From contig DFDV01000157.1 in NCBI GenBank assembly GCA_002369025.1, forward strand, positions 1-7,095: DNA of 7,095 nt. Reading direction: 5' to 3'. Under the pieces are notes generated by a model. The model saw nothing but the letters and a program-made list of their open reading frames with translations. It did not search any database and had not been told where the DNA came from. This DNA comes from Treponema sp. UBA3819. Lineage in GTDB: Bacteria; Spirochaetota; Spirochaetia; Treponematales; Treponemataceae. Positions 1 to 4,832 of this stretch are shown piece by piece (positions within the stretch are counted from its first letter, which is position 1; every line of letters begins with the position of its first letter). A program made the translations under genes and the position numbers.

Positions 1-53
1 GTACTCGCAAAGGTAAGAAGAAGACAGTTGCTAACAAGAAGAAGGCTGTCTGA
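1..53 (+). CDS. rpsM: 30S ribosomal protein S13, C-terminal end (partial)
   Basis: Only the last 16 codons lie in the window, in the frame whose first full codon is at position 3, ending with TGA at 51-53. They read TRKGKKKTVANKKKAV, which matches the very basic C-terminal tail of bacterial S13, where a TRKGKKKTV-type ending is characteristic. S13 sits in the head of the small subunit and contacts the P-site tRNA through this tail, and its gene normally lies directly before rpsK, as here. The 5' part is outside the window, so length and start cannot be judged. The identification rests on the tail motif plus the neighbouring gene. Confidence 0.9.
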   Translation, partial: TRKGKKKTVANKKKAV

Positions 54-74
54 TAGGCGGGGGATGTAAGGTAA

Positions 75-458
75 ATGGCAAACAATACAAAGAAACGAAA
101 GGAAAAGAAGAGCGTCTACGAAGGAAATGTTTACATCCAGGCGACGTTCAACAATACTATCGTAACAATTACAGACTTGAAGGGAAATGCTCTTTCCTGG
201 GCTTCTTCAGGTGGACTGGGCTTCCGCGGAGCAAAGAAATCTACTCCTTTTGCCGCTCAGACTGTTGCAGAAACAGCAGTTCAGAAGGCAGTAAGCTATG
301 GTCTGCGTGAAGTACACGTATTCGTAAAGGGACCTGGTGTAGGCCGCGAAAATGCAGTCCGCGCACTGGGAACTTTGGGACTCAAAGTAAAGTCAATTTC
401 TGACGTTACACCGATTCCCCACAACGGATGCCGTCCTCGCAAGACACGCCGTATGTAA
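75..458 (+). CDS. rpsK: 30S ribosomal protein S11
   Basis: The 127-residue product is full length for bacterial S11, a protein of the 30S platform that binds 16S rRNA near the E site and helps shape the mRNA exit region. The N-terminus is basic (residues 2-12). The core carries the family patterns NVYIQATFNNTIVTITD (18-34), SSGGLGFRGAKKSTPFAAQ (44-62) and the S11 signature KGPGVGRENAVRALGTLGL (85-103), followed by DVTPIPHNGCRPRK (110-123). It starts 21 bases after the rpsM stop. The ribosome-binding site is slightly ambiguous: TAAGG at 67-71 leaves only three bases to the ATG, whereas the G-run at 59-63 leaves eleven. The start is nevertheless fixed by family length. It is co-transcribed with rpsM and presumably rpoA. 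Confidence 0.98.
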   Translation: MANNTKKRKEKKSVYEGNVYIQATFNNTIVTITDLKGNALSWASSGGLGFRGAKKSTPFAAQTVAETAVQKAVSYGLREVHVFVKGPGVGRENAVRALGTLGLKVKSISDVTPIPHNGCRPRKTRRM

Positions 459-580
459 GAGACGAACATCTGGCAGCGTAATGCTGTCACTTGTTCAAGT
501 GGCCGGAAAGTCTGGCACAATCCGCCTAAACCACAACGGATTGTTGGAACTCTGGCAGAATTATCTGCCTGCATAGTATT
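459..580 (+). other. Candidate structured RNA element in the rpsK-rpoA spacer
   Basis: This non-coding spacer folds, by eye, into five consecutive hairpins. H1 pairs 472-477 with 483-488 (one G-U). H2 pairs 488-492 with 497-501. H3 pairs 502-507 with 511-516 (one G-U). H4 pairs 517-524 with 537-544 (eight Watson-Crick pairs, 12-base loop). H5 pairs 554-559 with 564-569 (six perfect pairs, loop ATTA). H1-H4 abut with no unpaired spacer (H1 and H2 share base 488), so nearly all of 472-544 is stem or loop. The heptamer TCTGGCA occurs at 469-475, 511-517 and 551-557. No U-tract follows any stem, so it does not look like a normal intrinsic terminator. It could be a leader controlling rpoA, an RNA processing site or a small-RNA source. 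Function is unknown and no known RNA family was recognised. Confidence 0.45.
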
Positions 581-615
581 ACAAAAATGGCTCGTGGTTG
601 AGCTCTATTTTATAC

Positions 616-622
616 AAAGGAG
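616..622 (+). promoter_or_regulatory. Ribosome-binding site of rpoA
   Basis: AAAGGAG lies five bases before the ATG at 628. This supports 628 rather than the in-frame TTG at 598, which has no Shine-Dalgarno sequence before it. Confidence 0.85.
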
Positions 623-627
623 TTCAG

Positions 628-1689
628 ATGGCTCGCAAAAATCTGCTTAAAGGTTTCAAAAAGCCAAAAGGCATTACATTTGAACATCTGGAAACAAATC
701 CGGATTACGGTAAGTTTACAGCATATCCTTTTGAACATGGATTTGGTACGACAATCGGAAATACTCTCCGCCGCGTACTGCTTTCATCAATTCAGGGTTT
801 TGCTGTTTCATCAGTTCGGATTACTTCATATGATGCTGATGGTGTACCTCATGTAATTTCCAGTGAGTTTGAAACAATTCCAAATGTATCAGAAGATACT
901 TTGGAAATCTTGAACAGCTTGAAACAGATTCGCGTGCGTCTTCCTGGCGATACAGAGCAAGATACTCTTCTTTATGAATTCAAAGGTCCTGGCACAGTAA
1001 AGAGCGATGACTTTGAAAAAGAAGGACAGCTTGAAGTGTTTACGAAAGGTGTTCCCGTTTTCACTATGATGGACGGTGCTCATCTTGAGATTGAAGTTCA
1101 GGTTGACTTGGGAAGAGGTTATGTTCCGGCAGAAGTGAATGAACATTATATCGAAGTTGTTGGTACAATTCCGATGGATGCTATTTTCTCTCCTGTTCGC
1201 AAGGTAAAGTTCGCTATTGAACCTTGTCGTGTTGGTCAGCGCAATGACTACGACAAGCTTATTCTTGAGATTTGGACCGATGGTACTATCGCTCCCGAGG
1301 ATGCATTGGCAGAAGCAGCAAAGATTGCAAAAGATCATTTCTCAATCTTTGTAAACTTTAACGACAATGATGTTTTTGGTGGTGATGATATTGATGAAGG
1401 TGACGAGAGAATCCGTCAGTTGCTTAACACCCCTGTTGAGGAACTGGAGCTTTCAGTTCGTTCATCAAACTGCCTGAAGAACGCAAACATTCGCACAATC
1501 GGCGAATTAACCAAAAAGACAGAAGATGACATTGCCAAGACACGTAACTTTGGTAAGAAGAGTCTGACTGAGATTAAAGAAAAGCTCCAGGAATGGAACT
1601 TGACGCTCGGTATGACTGACTACAGTCATTTGAAAAACGCTGTCAATTTAACTAAGCCAAAGCAGAAGGAAGAATCAGATGAATCATAG
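628..1689 (+). CDS. rpoA: DNA-directed RNA polymerase subunit alpha
   Basis: The 353-residue alpha subunit dimerises to nucleate assembly of RNA polymerase (beta and beta' bind the N-terminal domain) and contacts promoter UP elements and activators through its C-terminal domain. The N-terminal domain shows the dimerisation/assembly pattern EHGFGTTIGNTLRRVLLSSI (residues 36-55), followed by the alpha insert domain and a return strand region near 180-240. An acidic linker (about 245-262, GGDDIDEGDE) leads to the C-terminal domain (about 268-330) with SVRSSNCLKNANI and NFGKKSLTEIKEKL. R278, N281, C282 and K284 align with E. coli R265, N268, C269 and K271, the DNA-contact residues, so UP-element recognition looks intact. 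The ATG at 628 was chosen because AAAGGAG precedes it and because MARKNLLKGF is a typical treponemal start. It overlaps rplQ by 11 bases. Confidence 0.98.
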   Translation: MARKNLLKGFKKPKGITFEHLETNPDYGKFTAYPFEHGFGTTIGNTLRRVLLSSIQGFAVSSVRITSYDADGVPHVISSEFETIPNVSEDTLEILNSLKQIRVRLPGDTEQDTLLYEFKGPGTVKSDDFEKEGQLEVFTKGVPVFTMMDGAHLEIEVQVDLGRGYVPAEVNEHYIEVVGTIPMDAIFSPVRKVKFAIEPCRVGQRNDYDKLILEIWTDGTIAPEDALAEAAKIAKDHFSIFVNFNDNDVFGGDDIDEGDERIRQLLNTPVEELELSVRSSNCLKNANIRTIGELTKKTEDDIAKTRNFGKKSLTEIKEKLQEWNLTLGMTDYSHLKNAVNLTKPKQKEESDES

Positions 1690-2209
1690 AAATGGTTTTA
1701 ATCCGCTTTCTCGTACAACAGCACATCGCCGTGCTATGTCACGAAATATGGTAACTTCTCTTTTCAGATTTGAACGCATTACAACTACCAGTGCAAAAGC
1801 AAAGGAAGTTCGTCGTGCTGCTGAAAAGCTGATTACACGCAGTAAGGTAGATTCAGTTCACAATCGCCGTATTGCAGCTAAATATATTCAGGATGAAAAG
1901 ATTCTGAACAAGCTCTTTACTGAACTGGGTCCCAGAATGAAGGAACGCAATGGTGGTTACACCCGTATCCTTAAAATCGGTTTCCGTCAGGGTGACGCTG
2001 CAGACATGGTTATCCTTGAGCTGGTAGACTACAAGCTGCCCGCTGAAGAAGATAAGGATGCTGCAAAGGCAAAGAAAGCTGAGCCCAAGGCAAAGGCAGA
2101 AAAACCTGCAAAGAAGCCGGCTGAAAAGAAAGAAGGAGCAGCAAAGAAAGCTCCTGCTAAGTCTGCGGCAAAACCGAAGGCTGAAAAGAAAGCAAAGGCG
2201 GAGGACTAA
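1679..2209 (+). CDS. rplQ: 50S ribosomal protein L17 with Lys/Ala-rich C-terminal extension
   Basis: L17 binds 23S rRNA near the polypeptide exit tunnel. Residues 1-120 are the conserved core: FNPLSRTTAHRRAMSRNMVTSLF at the N-terminus, the helical KAKEVRRAAEKLI segment (40-52), and the C-terminal GYTRILKIGFRQGDAADMVILELVDY strand region (93-118). Residues 121-176 form an extra low-complexity tail of Lys, Ala, Pro and Glu that common bacterial L17 proteins (about 120-130 residues) lack; it is probably disordered and positively charged. The coding DNA of the tail contains in-frame direct repeats: GGCTGAAAAGAAAG at 2119 and 2179, and GCAAAGAAAGCT at 2069 and 2141. The start at 1679 lies inside the end of rpoA, with AAGGAAG-type Shine-Dalgarno bases just upstream, suggesting translational coupling. 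There is no frame disturbance. Confidence 0.97.
   Translation: MNHRNGFNPLSRTTAHRRAMSRNMVTSLFRFERITTTSAKAKEVRRAAEKLITRSKVDSVHNRRIAAKYIQDEKILNKLFTELGPRMKERNGGYTRILKIGFRQGDAADMVILELVDYKLPAEEDKDAAKAKKAEPKAKAEKPAKKPAEKKEGAAKKAPAKSAAKPKAEKKAKAED
2069..2192 (+). repeat. Low-complexity repeats encoding the L17 tail
   Basis: Two pairs of exact direct repeats lie inside the 3' end of rplQ: GCAAAGAAAGCT at 2069-2080 and 2141-2152 (72 bases apart), and GGCTGAAAAGAAAG at 2119-2132 and 2179-2192 (60 bases apart). Both spacings are multiples of three, so the repeats stay in frame. They could let tail length vary between strains by slippage or recombination; that consequence is inference. Confidence 0.7.
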
Positions 2210-2212
2210 GAG

Positions 2213-2464
2213 ATGTCTAAAGGTCATCGCGGAGCTGGTATCCGCTCAGAAGCACATCACGGTCGTGGAACATGTCCGCGCTGTGGAAAAACCAACGTCA
2301 AGACTTTGTATGAAAAGGAAATTGACGGAAAGCAGGTTAAGATTTGTAAGGTTTGCAATGCTACACTGAAAAACGTTGCACAGAAAGAAGCGAGAGCGGC
2401 TAAGGCTGCTGCACCCGCTGCTGAAGCAGCACCTGCTGAAACAACTGAAGAAGCTCAGGCATAA
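2213..2464 (+). CDS. Small zinc-ribbon protein of the ribosomal alpha operon (unassigned)
   Basis: The product has 83 residues. I do not recognise a named family. The N-terminus (1-20) is rich in Gly, His and Arg (SKGHRGAGIRSEAHHGRG). It is followed by two CXXC knuckles, CPRC at 21-24 and CKVC at 45-48, separated by 20 residues, the layout of a zinc ribbon. The tail (about 55-83) is Ala/Glu-rich and ends acidic (ETTEEAQA). GGAGG at 2200-2204, eight bases before the ATG, marks a strong start, and the gene begins three bases after the rplQ stop. It is the last gene before the terminator at 2482, so it is very likely co-expressed with S11, RpoA and L17. A ribosome-associated or rRNA-binding role is plausible from context and from the general likeness to zinc-ribbon ribosomal proteins, but a transcription-related role next to rpoA is equally possible. 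Confidence 0.85.
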   Translation: MSKGHRGAGIRSEAHHGRGTCPRCGKTNVKTLYEKEIDGKQVKICKVCNATLKNVAQKEARAAKAAAPAAEAAPAETTEEAQA

Positions 2465-2481
2465 TTGCCGGGTAACTTCCC

Positions 2482-2520
2482 AAGCCGTTCTTCATTTTGC
2501 AAGGACGGCTTTATTATTTT
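2482..2520 (+). terminator. Intrinsic terminator of the alpha operon
   Basis: An 11-pair stem (2482-2492 with 2501-2511, including one G-U pair) encloses an eight-base loop and is followed by the T-rich tract TATTATTTT at 2512-2520. It begins 17 bases after the stop of the zinc-ribbon gene and separates the ribosomal operon from livK. Confidence 0.92.
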
Positions 2521-2525
2521 AGTAT
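2498..2525 (+). promoter_or_regulatory. Possible promoter of livK
   Basis: TTGCAA at 2498-2503 and TAGTAT at 2520-2525 are separated by 16 bases and resemble sigma-70-type -35 and -10 boxes (an alternative -10 is TATAAA at 2523-2528, spacing 19). The -35 would lie in the loop and 3' arm of the preceding terminator. A promoter is expected here because a strong terminator precedes livK, but the boxes are not close to consensus. Confidence 0.35.
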
Positions 2526-2534
2526 AAACATTTT

Positions 2535-2539
2535 GGAGG
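2535..2539 (+). promoter_or_regulatory. Ribosome-binding site of livK
   Basis: GGAGG lies eight bases before the ATG at 2548. It fixes that start, rather than the TTG at 2497, which falls inside the terminator hairpin. Confidence 0.9.
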
Positions 2540-2547
2540 TTTATAAA

Positions 2548-3684
2548 ATGAAAAAGATTCTTCTTTTGGCTGCAGCAACTCTTGCTGGTCTGGCACTTGC
2601 AGGCTGCTCAAAATCAGCTGGCAATTCGATTAAAATTGGTTCAATTGGTCCGCTCGCTGGCCCGGTTGCCGTTTATGGTGTTGAATGCAAAAATGGTATT
2701 GATCTGGCAGTTGCAGAAATCAACGCTGCTGGCGGTGTAAACGGTCAGCTTCTGGAAATTATTGCTGAAGATGACGAAGGAAATCCTGAAAAATCAGTCA
2801 GCGCATACAAAAAGCTGGTAACAAAAGACGGTGTAAAGTTCATCATCGGTTCTCTGACATCTGGCTGTACTCAGGCAATTACTCAGAGTGCACAGGCTCA
2901 GAAAGTTGTTCAGATTGCTCCTGCAGCAACCGCTCCTGCTATTACTGATGCTGGTAACTATATCTTCCGTGCCTGCTTTATTGACCCCTTCCAGGGAACA
3001 GTTGGCGGAAAATTCTCTGCTGAAAATCTGAATGCAAAGACTGCAGCAATCCTCTATGATATTGGAAATGATTACTCTGTTGGTCTGAAAGAGAACTTTG
3101 TTAAGGAATTTGAACGCCTTGGCGGAAAAGTTCTTGCAACTGAATCTTACAACACTGGCGACAAAGATTTTAACGCTCAGATTACTAAGATTAAGAATGT
3201 TACACCGGATGTAATCTACCTGCCTGACTACTATGGCACAGTTGCTCTGATTGCAAAGCAGCTTCGTGCTCAGGGTATTTCAACACCGATTGTTGGTGCT
3301 GACGGCTGGGACGGTCTGACGGAAAATGCAGGAGAAGAGGTTCTGAACGGCTTCTACTCAAATCACTATGCAATTGACTCTGACTCTGAAGCAGTAAAGA
3401 AGTTTGTTGCAGCATTTAAGGAAAAGTACAACAAGCTTCCGAACTCTTTTGCAGCACTGGGATATGACAGTGTATACATGCTGAAAGATGCTCTGGTAAA
3501 GGCTGGAAAAACTGACAGCGCTGCTGTTCGCGATGCACTGGAAGCAACCAACGGTGACTATGTAACCGGTCACCTGACATTTGATGAAAAGCGCAATCCG
3601 ATTAAATCAGCAGTTATGCTGCAGATGGTTCTGGGTTCAGACGGAAAACTTTCAACAAAGTACAATTCAACTGTTAATCCGTAA
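2548..3684 (+). CDS. livK: Branched-chain amino acid-type ABC transporter substrate-binding lipoprotein
   Basis: The 378-residue product is an extracytoplasmic solute-binding protein of the LivJ/LivK (Peripla_BP_6, type I periplasmic binding fold) family, which delivers substrate to the LivHMGF importer. Residues 1-20 form a lipoprotein signal peptide: MKK, a hydrophobic Leu/Ala stretch, and the lipobox LAGC with Cys20 as the lipidated residue, so the protein should be anchored in the cytoplasmic membrane facing the periplasm. The mature part begins IKIGSIGPLAGPVAVYG (28-44), then DLAVAEINAAGGVNGQ (52-67), both typical of the family. The GSLTSGCTQA (101-110) and IAPAATAPAIT (123-133) segments correspond to the Ser/Thr-containing ligand-binding loops. 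The substrate is not determined; Leu/Ile/Val is the default, but relatives bind other amino acids, amides or urea. The gene is monocistronic, flanked by terminators. Confidence 0.93.
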   Translation: MKKILLLAAATLAGLALAGCSKSAGNSIKIGSIGPLAGPVAVYGVECKNGIDLAVAEINAAGGVNGQLLEIIAEDDEGNPEKSVSAYKKLVTKDGVKFIIGSLTSGCTQAITQSAQAQKVVQIAPAATAPAITDAGNYIFRACFIDPFQGTVGGKFSAENLNAKTAAILYDIGNDYSVGLKENFVKEFERLGGKVLATESYNTGDKDFNAQITKIKNVTPDVIYLPDYYGTVALIAKQLRAQGISTPIVGADGWDGLTENAGEEVLNGFYSNHYAIDSDSEAVKKFVAAFKEKYNKLPNSFAALGYDSVYMLKDALVKAGKTDSAAVRDALEATNGDYVTGHLTFDEKRNPIKSAVMLQMVLGSDGKLSTKYNSTVNP

Positions 3685-3706
3685 GCTAATATTGATTTAG
3701 CAAAAA

Positions 3707-3756
3707 GACTGCCCTGGAAGTTTTAATCGAACTTCAAAGAGGGCAGCCTTTTTTTT
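3707..3756 (+). terminator. Intrinsic terminator after livK
   Basis: CTGCCCT at 3709-3715 pairs with AGGGCAG at 3740-3746. Inside this stem, GAAGTT at 3717-3722 pairs with AACTTC at 3730-3735, with a small internal loop between the two. Eight T residues follow at 3749-3756. A minor hairpin (GCTAA at 3685-3689 with TTAGC at 3697-3701) lies just upstream, and an A-run at 3702-3706 could give weak activity in the other direction. The terminator separates livK from livH and may also protect the livK mRNA 3' end. Confidence 0.92.
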
Positions 3757-3870
3757 ATGAATGAGGGCATCATTATAGTAGAAATTCAAATAATTTTTTA
3801 GGAAAGGAATTTTCTGGAAGCTTTAGACAAGGCAGGAAATCAGGTCAGCAGATATTCTTTTTAGTCATTC
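3757..3870. other. AT-rich spacer between livK terminator and livH promoter
   Basis: This stretch holds no credible gene: the longest ATG frame, from 3757, is 14 codons with no ribosome-binding site. A loose inverted repeat (AGAAATTC near 3780 with GAATTTTCT near 3807, one bulge) might be an operator, but it is too weak to assert. Confidence 0.5.
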
Positions 3871-3899
3871 TTTACATTTCTTCTTTATTATAACATAAT
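3871..3899 (+). promoter_or_regulatory. Promoter of livHMGF
   Basis: TTTACA at 3871-3876 and CATAAT at 3894-3899 are separated by exactly 17 bases, close to the sigma-70 consensus, and sit in an AT-rich stretch directly after the livK terminator. Transcription would start around 3906, giving a leader of about 16 bases before the GTG at 3922. The -10 box overlaps the alternative ATG at 3898, which argues against that ATG being the livH start. Confidence 0.55.
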
Positions 3900-3912
3900 G
3901 GTGTATTGTTAT

Positions 3913-3917
3913 GGAGG
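3913..3917 (+). promoter_or_regulatory. Ribosome-binding site of livH
   Basis: GGAGG lies four bases before the GTG at 3922, a rather short spacing. The upstream ATG at 3898 has no Shine-Dalgarno sequence, so GTG is preferred. Confidence 0.75.
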
Positions 3918-3921
3918 AAAC

Positions 3922-4821
3922 GTGACAAACGCTTCGATTTTTGTTCAGCAGTTGATAAACGGACTGTCATTGGGAAGCATCTATGCACTGATTGCATTGG
4001 GTTACACGATGGTCTATGGTATTGTCAAACTGATTAACTTTGCCCACGGTGATGTAATGATGGTGGGTGCATATGCCGGCTACTTTGTCTTGTGTGCGGT
4101 TGGTACGACTCCGCTGGGAATGACGCTTGCTTTTCTGGCGGCAATGGTCATGTGCGGTCTTTTGAGCCTGGTTATTGAAAGACTTGCCTATCGTCCCCTG
4201 CGCAATGCCCCGCGTCTGAATTCTCTGATTACGGCCATTGCGGTAGAACTGATTTTACAGAACGTGATGCGCGTACTTCCTTTTGTCGGACCGGATCCGC
4301 GTCAGTTTCCTACTATGGCGACTAAAACCTTTTCTCTGGGAATCGTTTCTTTTTCAAACATCCAGATGATTGTTATTGTGCTGAGTGCAGTGCTCATGGT
4401 GGTGCTGAACTACATCGTAAATTACACCAGAACGGGAAAAGCCATGCGAGCAGTAAGTTATGACCTGGGTGCGGCAAGCCTGATGGGAATCAGTGTAAAC
4501 AGAATAATTGCCATTACCTTTGTGATTGGTTCTGTGCTGGCTGGTGCGGGCGGTGTTCTCTATGCAACGGCTTATCCGCAGATAGACCCTGTTATGGGTT
4601 ACATTCCCGGCTTAAAGGCCTTCGTTGCGGCGGTTCTGGGTGGCATCGGTTCCATTCCGGGCGCAATGCTTGGCGGTATCATTCTGGGCATTGCAGAAAC
4701 GATGACCAAGGCATACATTTCTTCACAGTATGCGGATGCCATTTCCTATATGATTTTGATTGTGATTCTGCTGGTAAAACCAACGGGCATTCTGGGTAAA
4801 AAGACCCATGTGAAGGTGTAA
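3922..4821 (+). CDS. livH: Branched-chain amino acid-type ABC transporter permease LivH
   Basis: The 299-residue integral membrane protein is one half of the transmembrane channel of a HAAT/Liv importer, paired with LivM. FVQQLINGLSLGSIYALIALGYTMVYGIVKLINFAHGD (residues 7-44) is the family-typical N-terminal region with the first membrane helix. Further hydrophobic helices lie near 47-61, 66-85, 100-118, 147-167, 195-216, 231-260 and 272-288. The cytoplasmic coupling loop that contacts the ATPases is TRTGKAMRAVSYDLGAASLMGI (about 169-190), followed by GSVLAGAGGVLYA. The C-terminus KPTGILGKK is also typical. The GTG start was chosen because GGAGG precedes it and because an ATG eight codons earlier lies in the probable -10 box. 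It is the first gene of the livHMGF unit, and its stop overlaps or lies close to the livM start. Confidence 0.95.
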   Translation: MTNASIFVQQLINGLSLGSIYALIALGYTMVYGIVKLINFAHGDVMMVGAYAGYFVLCAVGTTPLGMTLAFLAAMVMCGLLSLVIERLAYRPLRNAPRLNSLITAIAVELILQNVMRVLPFVGPDPRQFPTMATKTFSLGIVSFSNIQMIVIVLSAVLMVVLNYIVNYTRTGKAMRAVSYDLGAASLMGISVNRIIAITFVIGSVLAGAGGVLYATAYPQIDPVMGYIPGLKAFVAAVLGGIGSIPGAMLGGIILGIAETMTKAYISSQYADAISYMILIVILLVKPTGILGKKTHVKV

Positions 4822-4832
4822 TGGGGGGCAGC

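Noticed and set aside
587..601. Mini-ORF ATG GCT CGT GGT TGA upstream of rpoA, echoing the MAR start of RpoA
   Set aside because: No ribosome-binding site precedes it and the likeness covers only three codons, so a leader peptide is not supported.
598..627. TTG start giving RpoA ten extra residues
   Set aside because: No Shine-Dalgarno sequence precedes the TTG, whereas AAAGGAG stands five bases before the ATG at 628 and the shorter protein begins as expected for the family.
459..650. Open frame continuing in phase after the rpsK stop, through the spacer into rpoA (about 64 codons)
   Set aside because: It has no start codon of its own with a ribosome-binding site, the peptide resembles nothing I know, and an open stretch of this length arises readily by chance. 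Stop-codon read-through has no other support.
889..1338. Minus-strand open frame of 149 codons opposite rpoA
   Set aside because: It is fully antisense to a highly conserved gene, its product has no recognisable domain, and its composition fits a shadow frame.
1853..2227. Minus-strand open frame of 124 codons opposite rplQ
   Set aside because: Its Leu/Phe/Ser/Cys/Arg-rich product is what the complement of Lys/Ala codons produces; it has no family likeness and lies opposite a certain gene.
2058..2369. Plus-strand +1-frame reading of 103 codons over the rplQ tail and the zinc-ribbon gene
   Set aside because: It is a Lys/Arg/Gln-rich shadow of repetitive codons, crossing two real genes with no plausible start signal.
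2497..2547. TTG start extending LivK by 17 residues
   Set aside because: The codon lies inside the terminator hairpin, and the extension would bury the lipoprotein signal peptide, which starts at the ATG at 2548 with a good GGAGG.
3898..3921. ATG start extending LivH by eight residues
   Set aside because: No Shine-Dalgarno sequence precedes it and it overlaps the probable -10 box; the GTG at 3922 has GGAGG four bases upstream.
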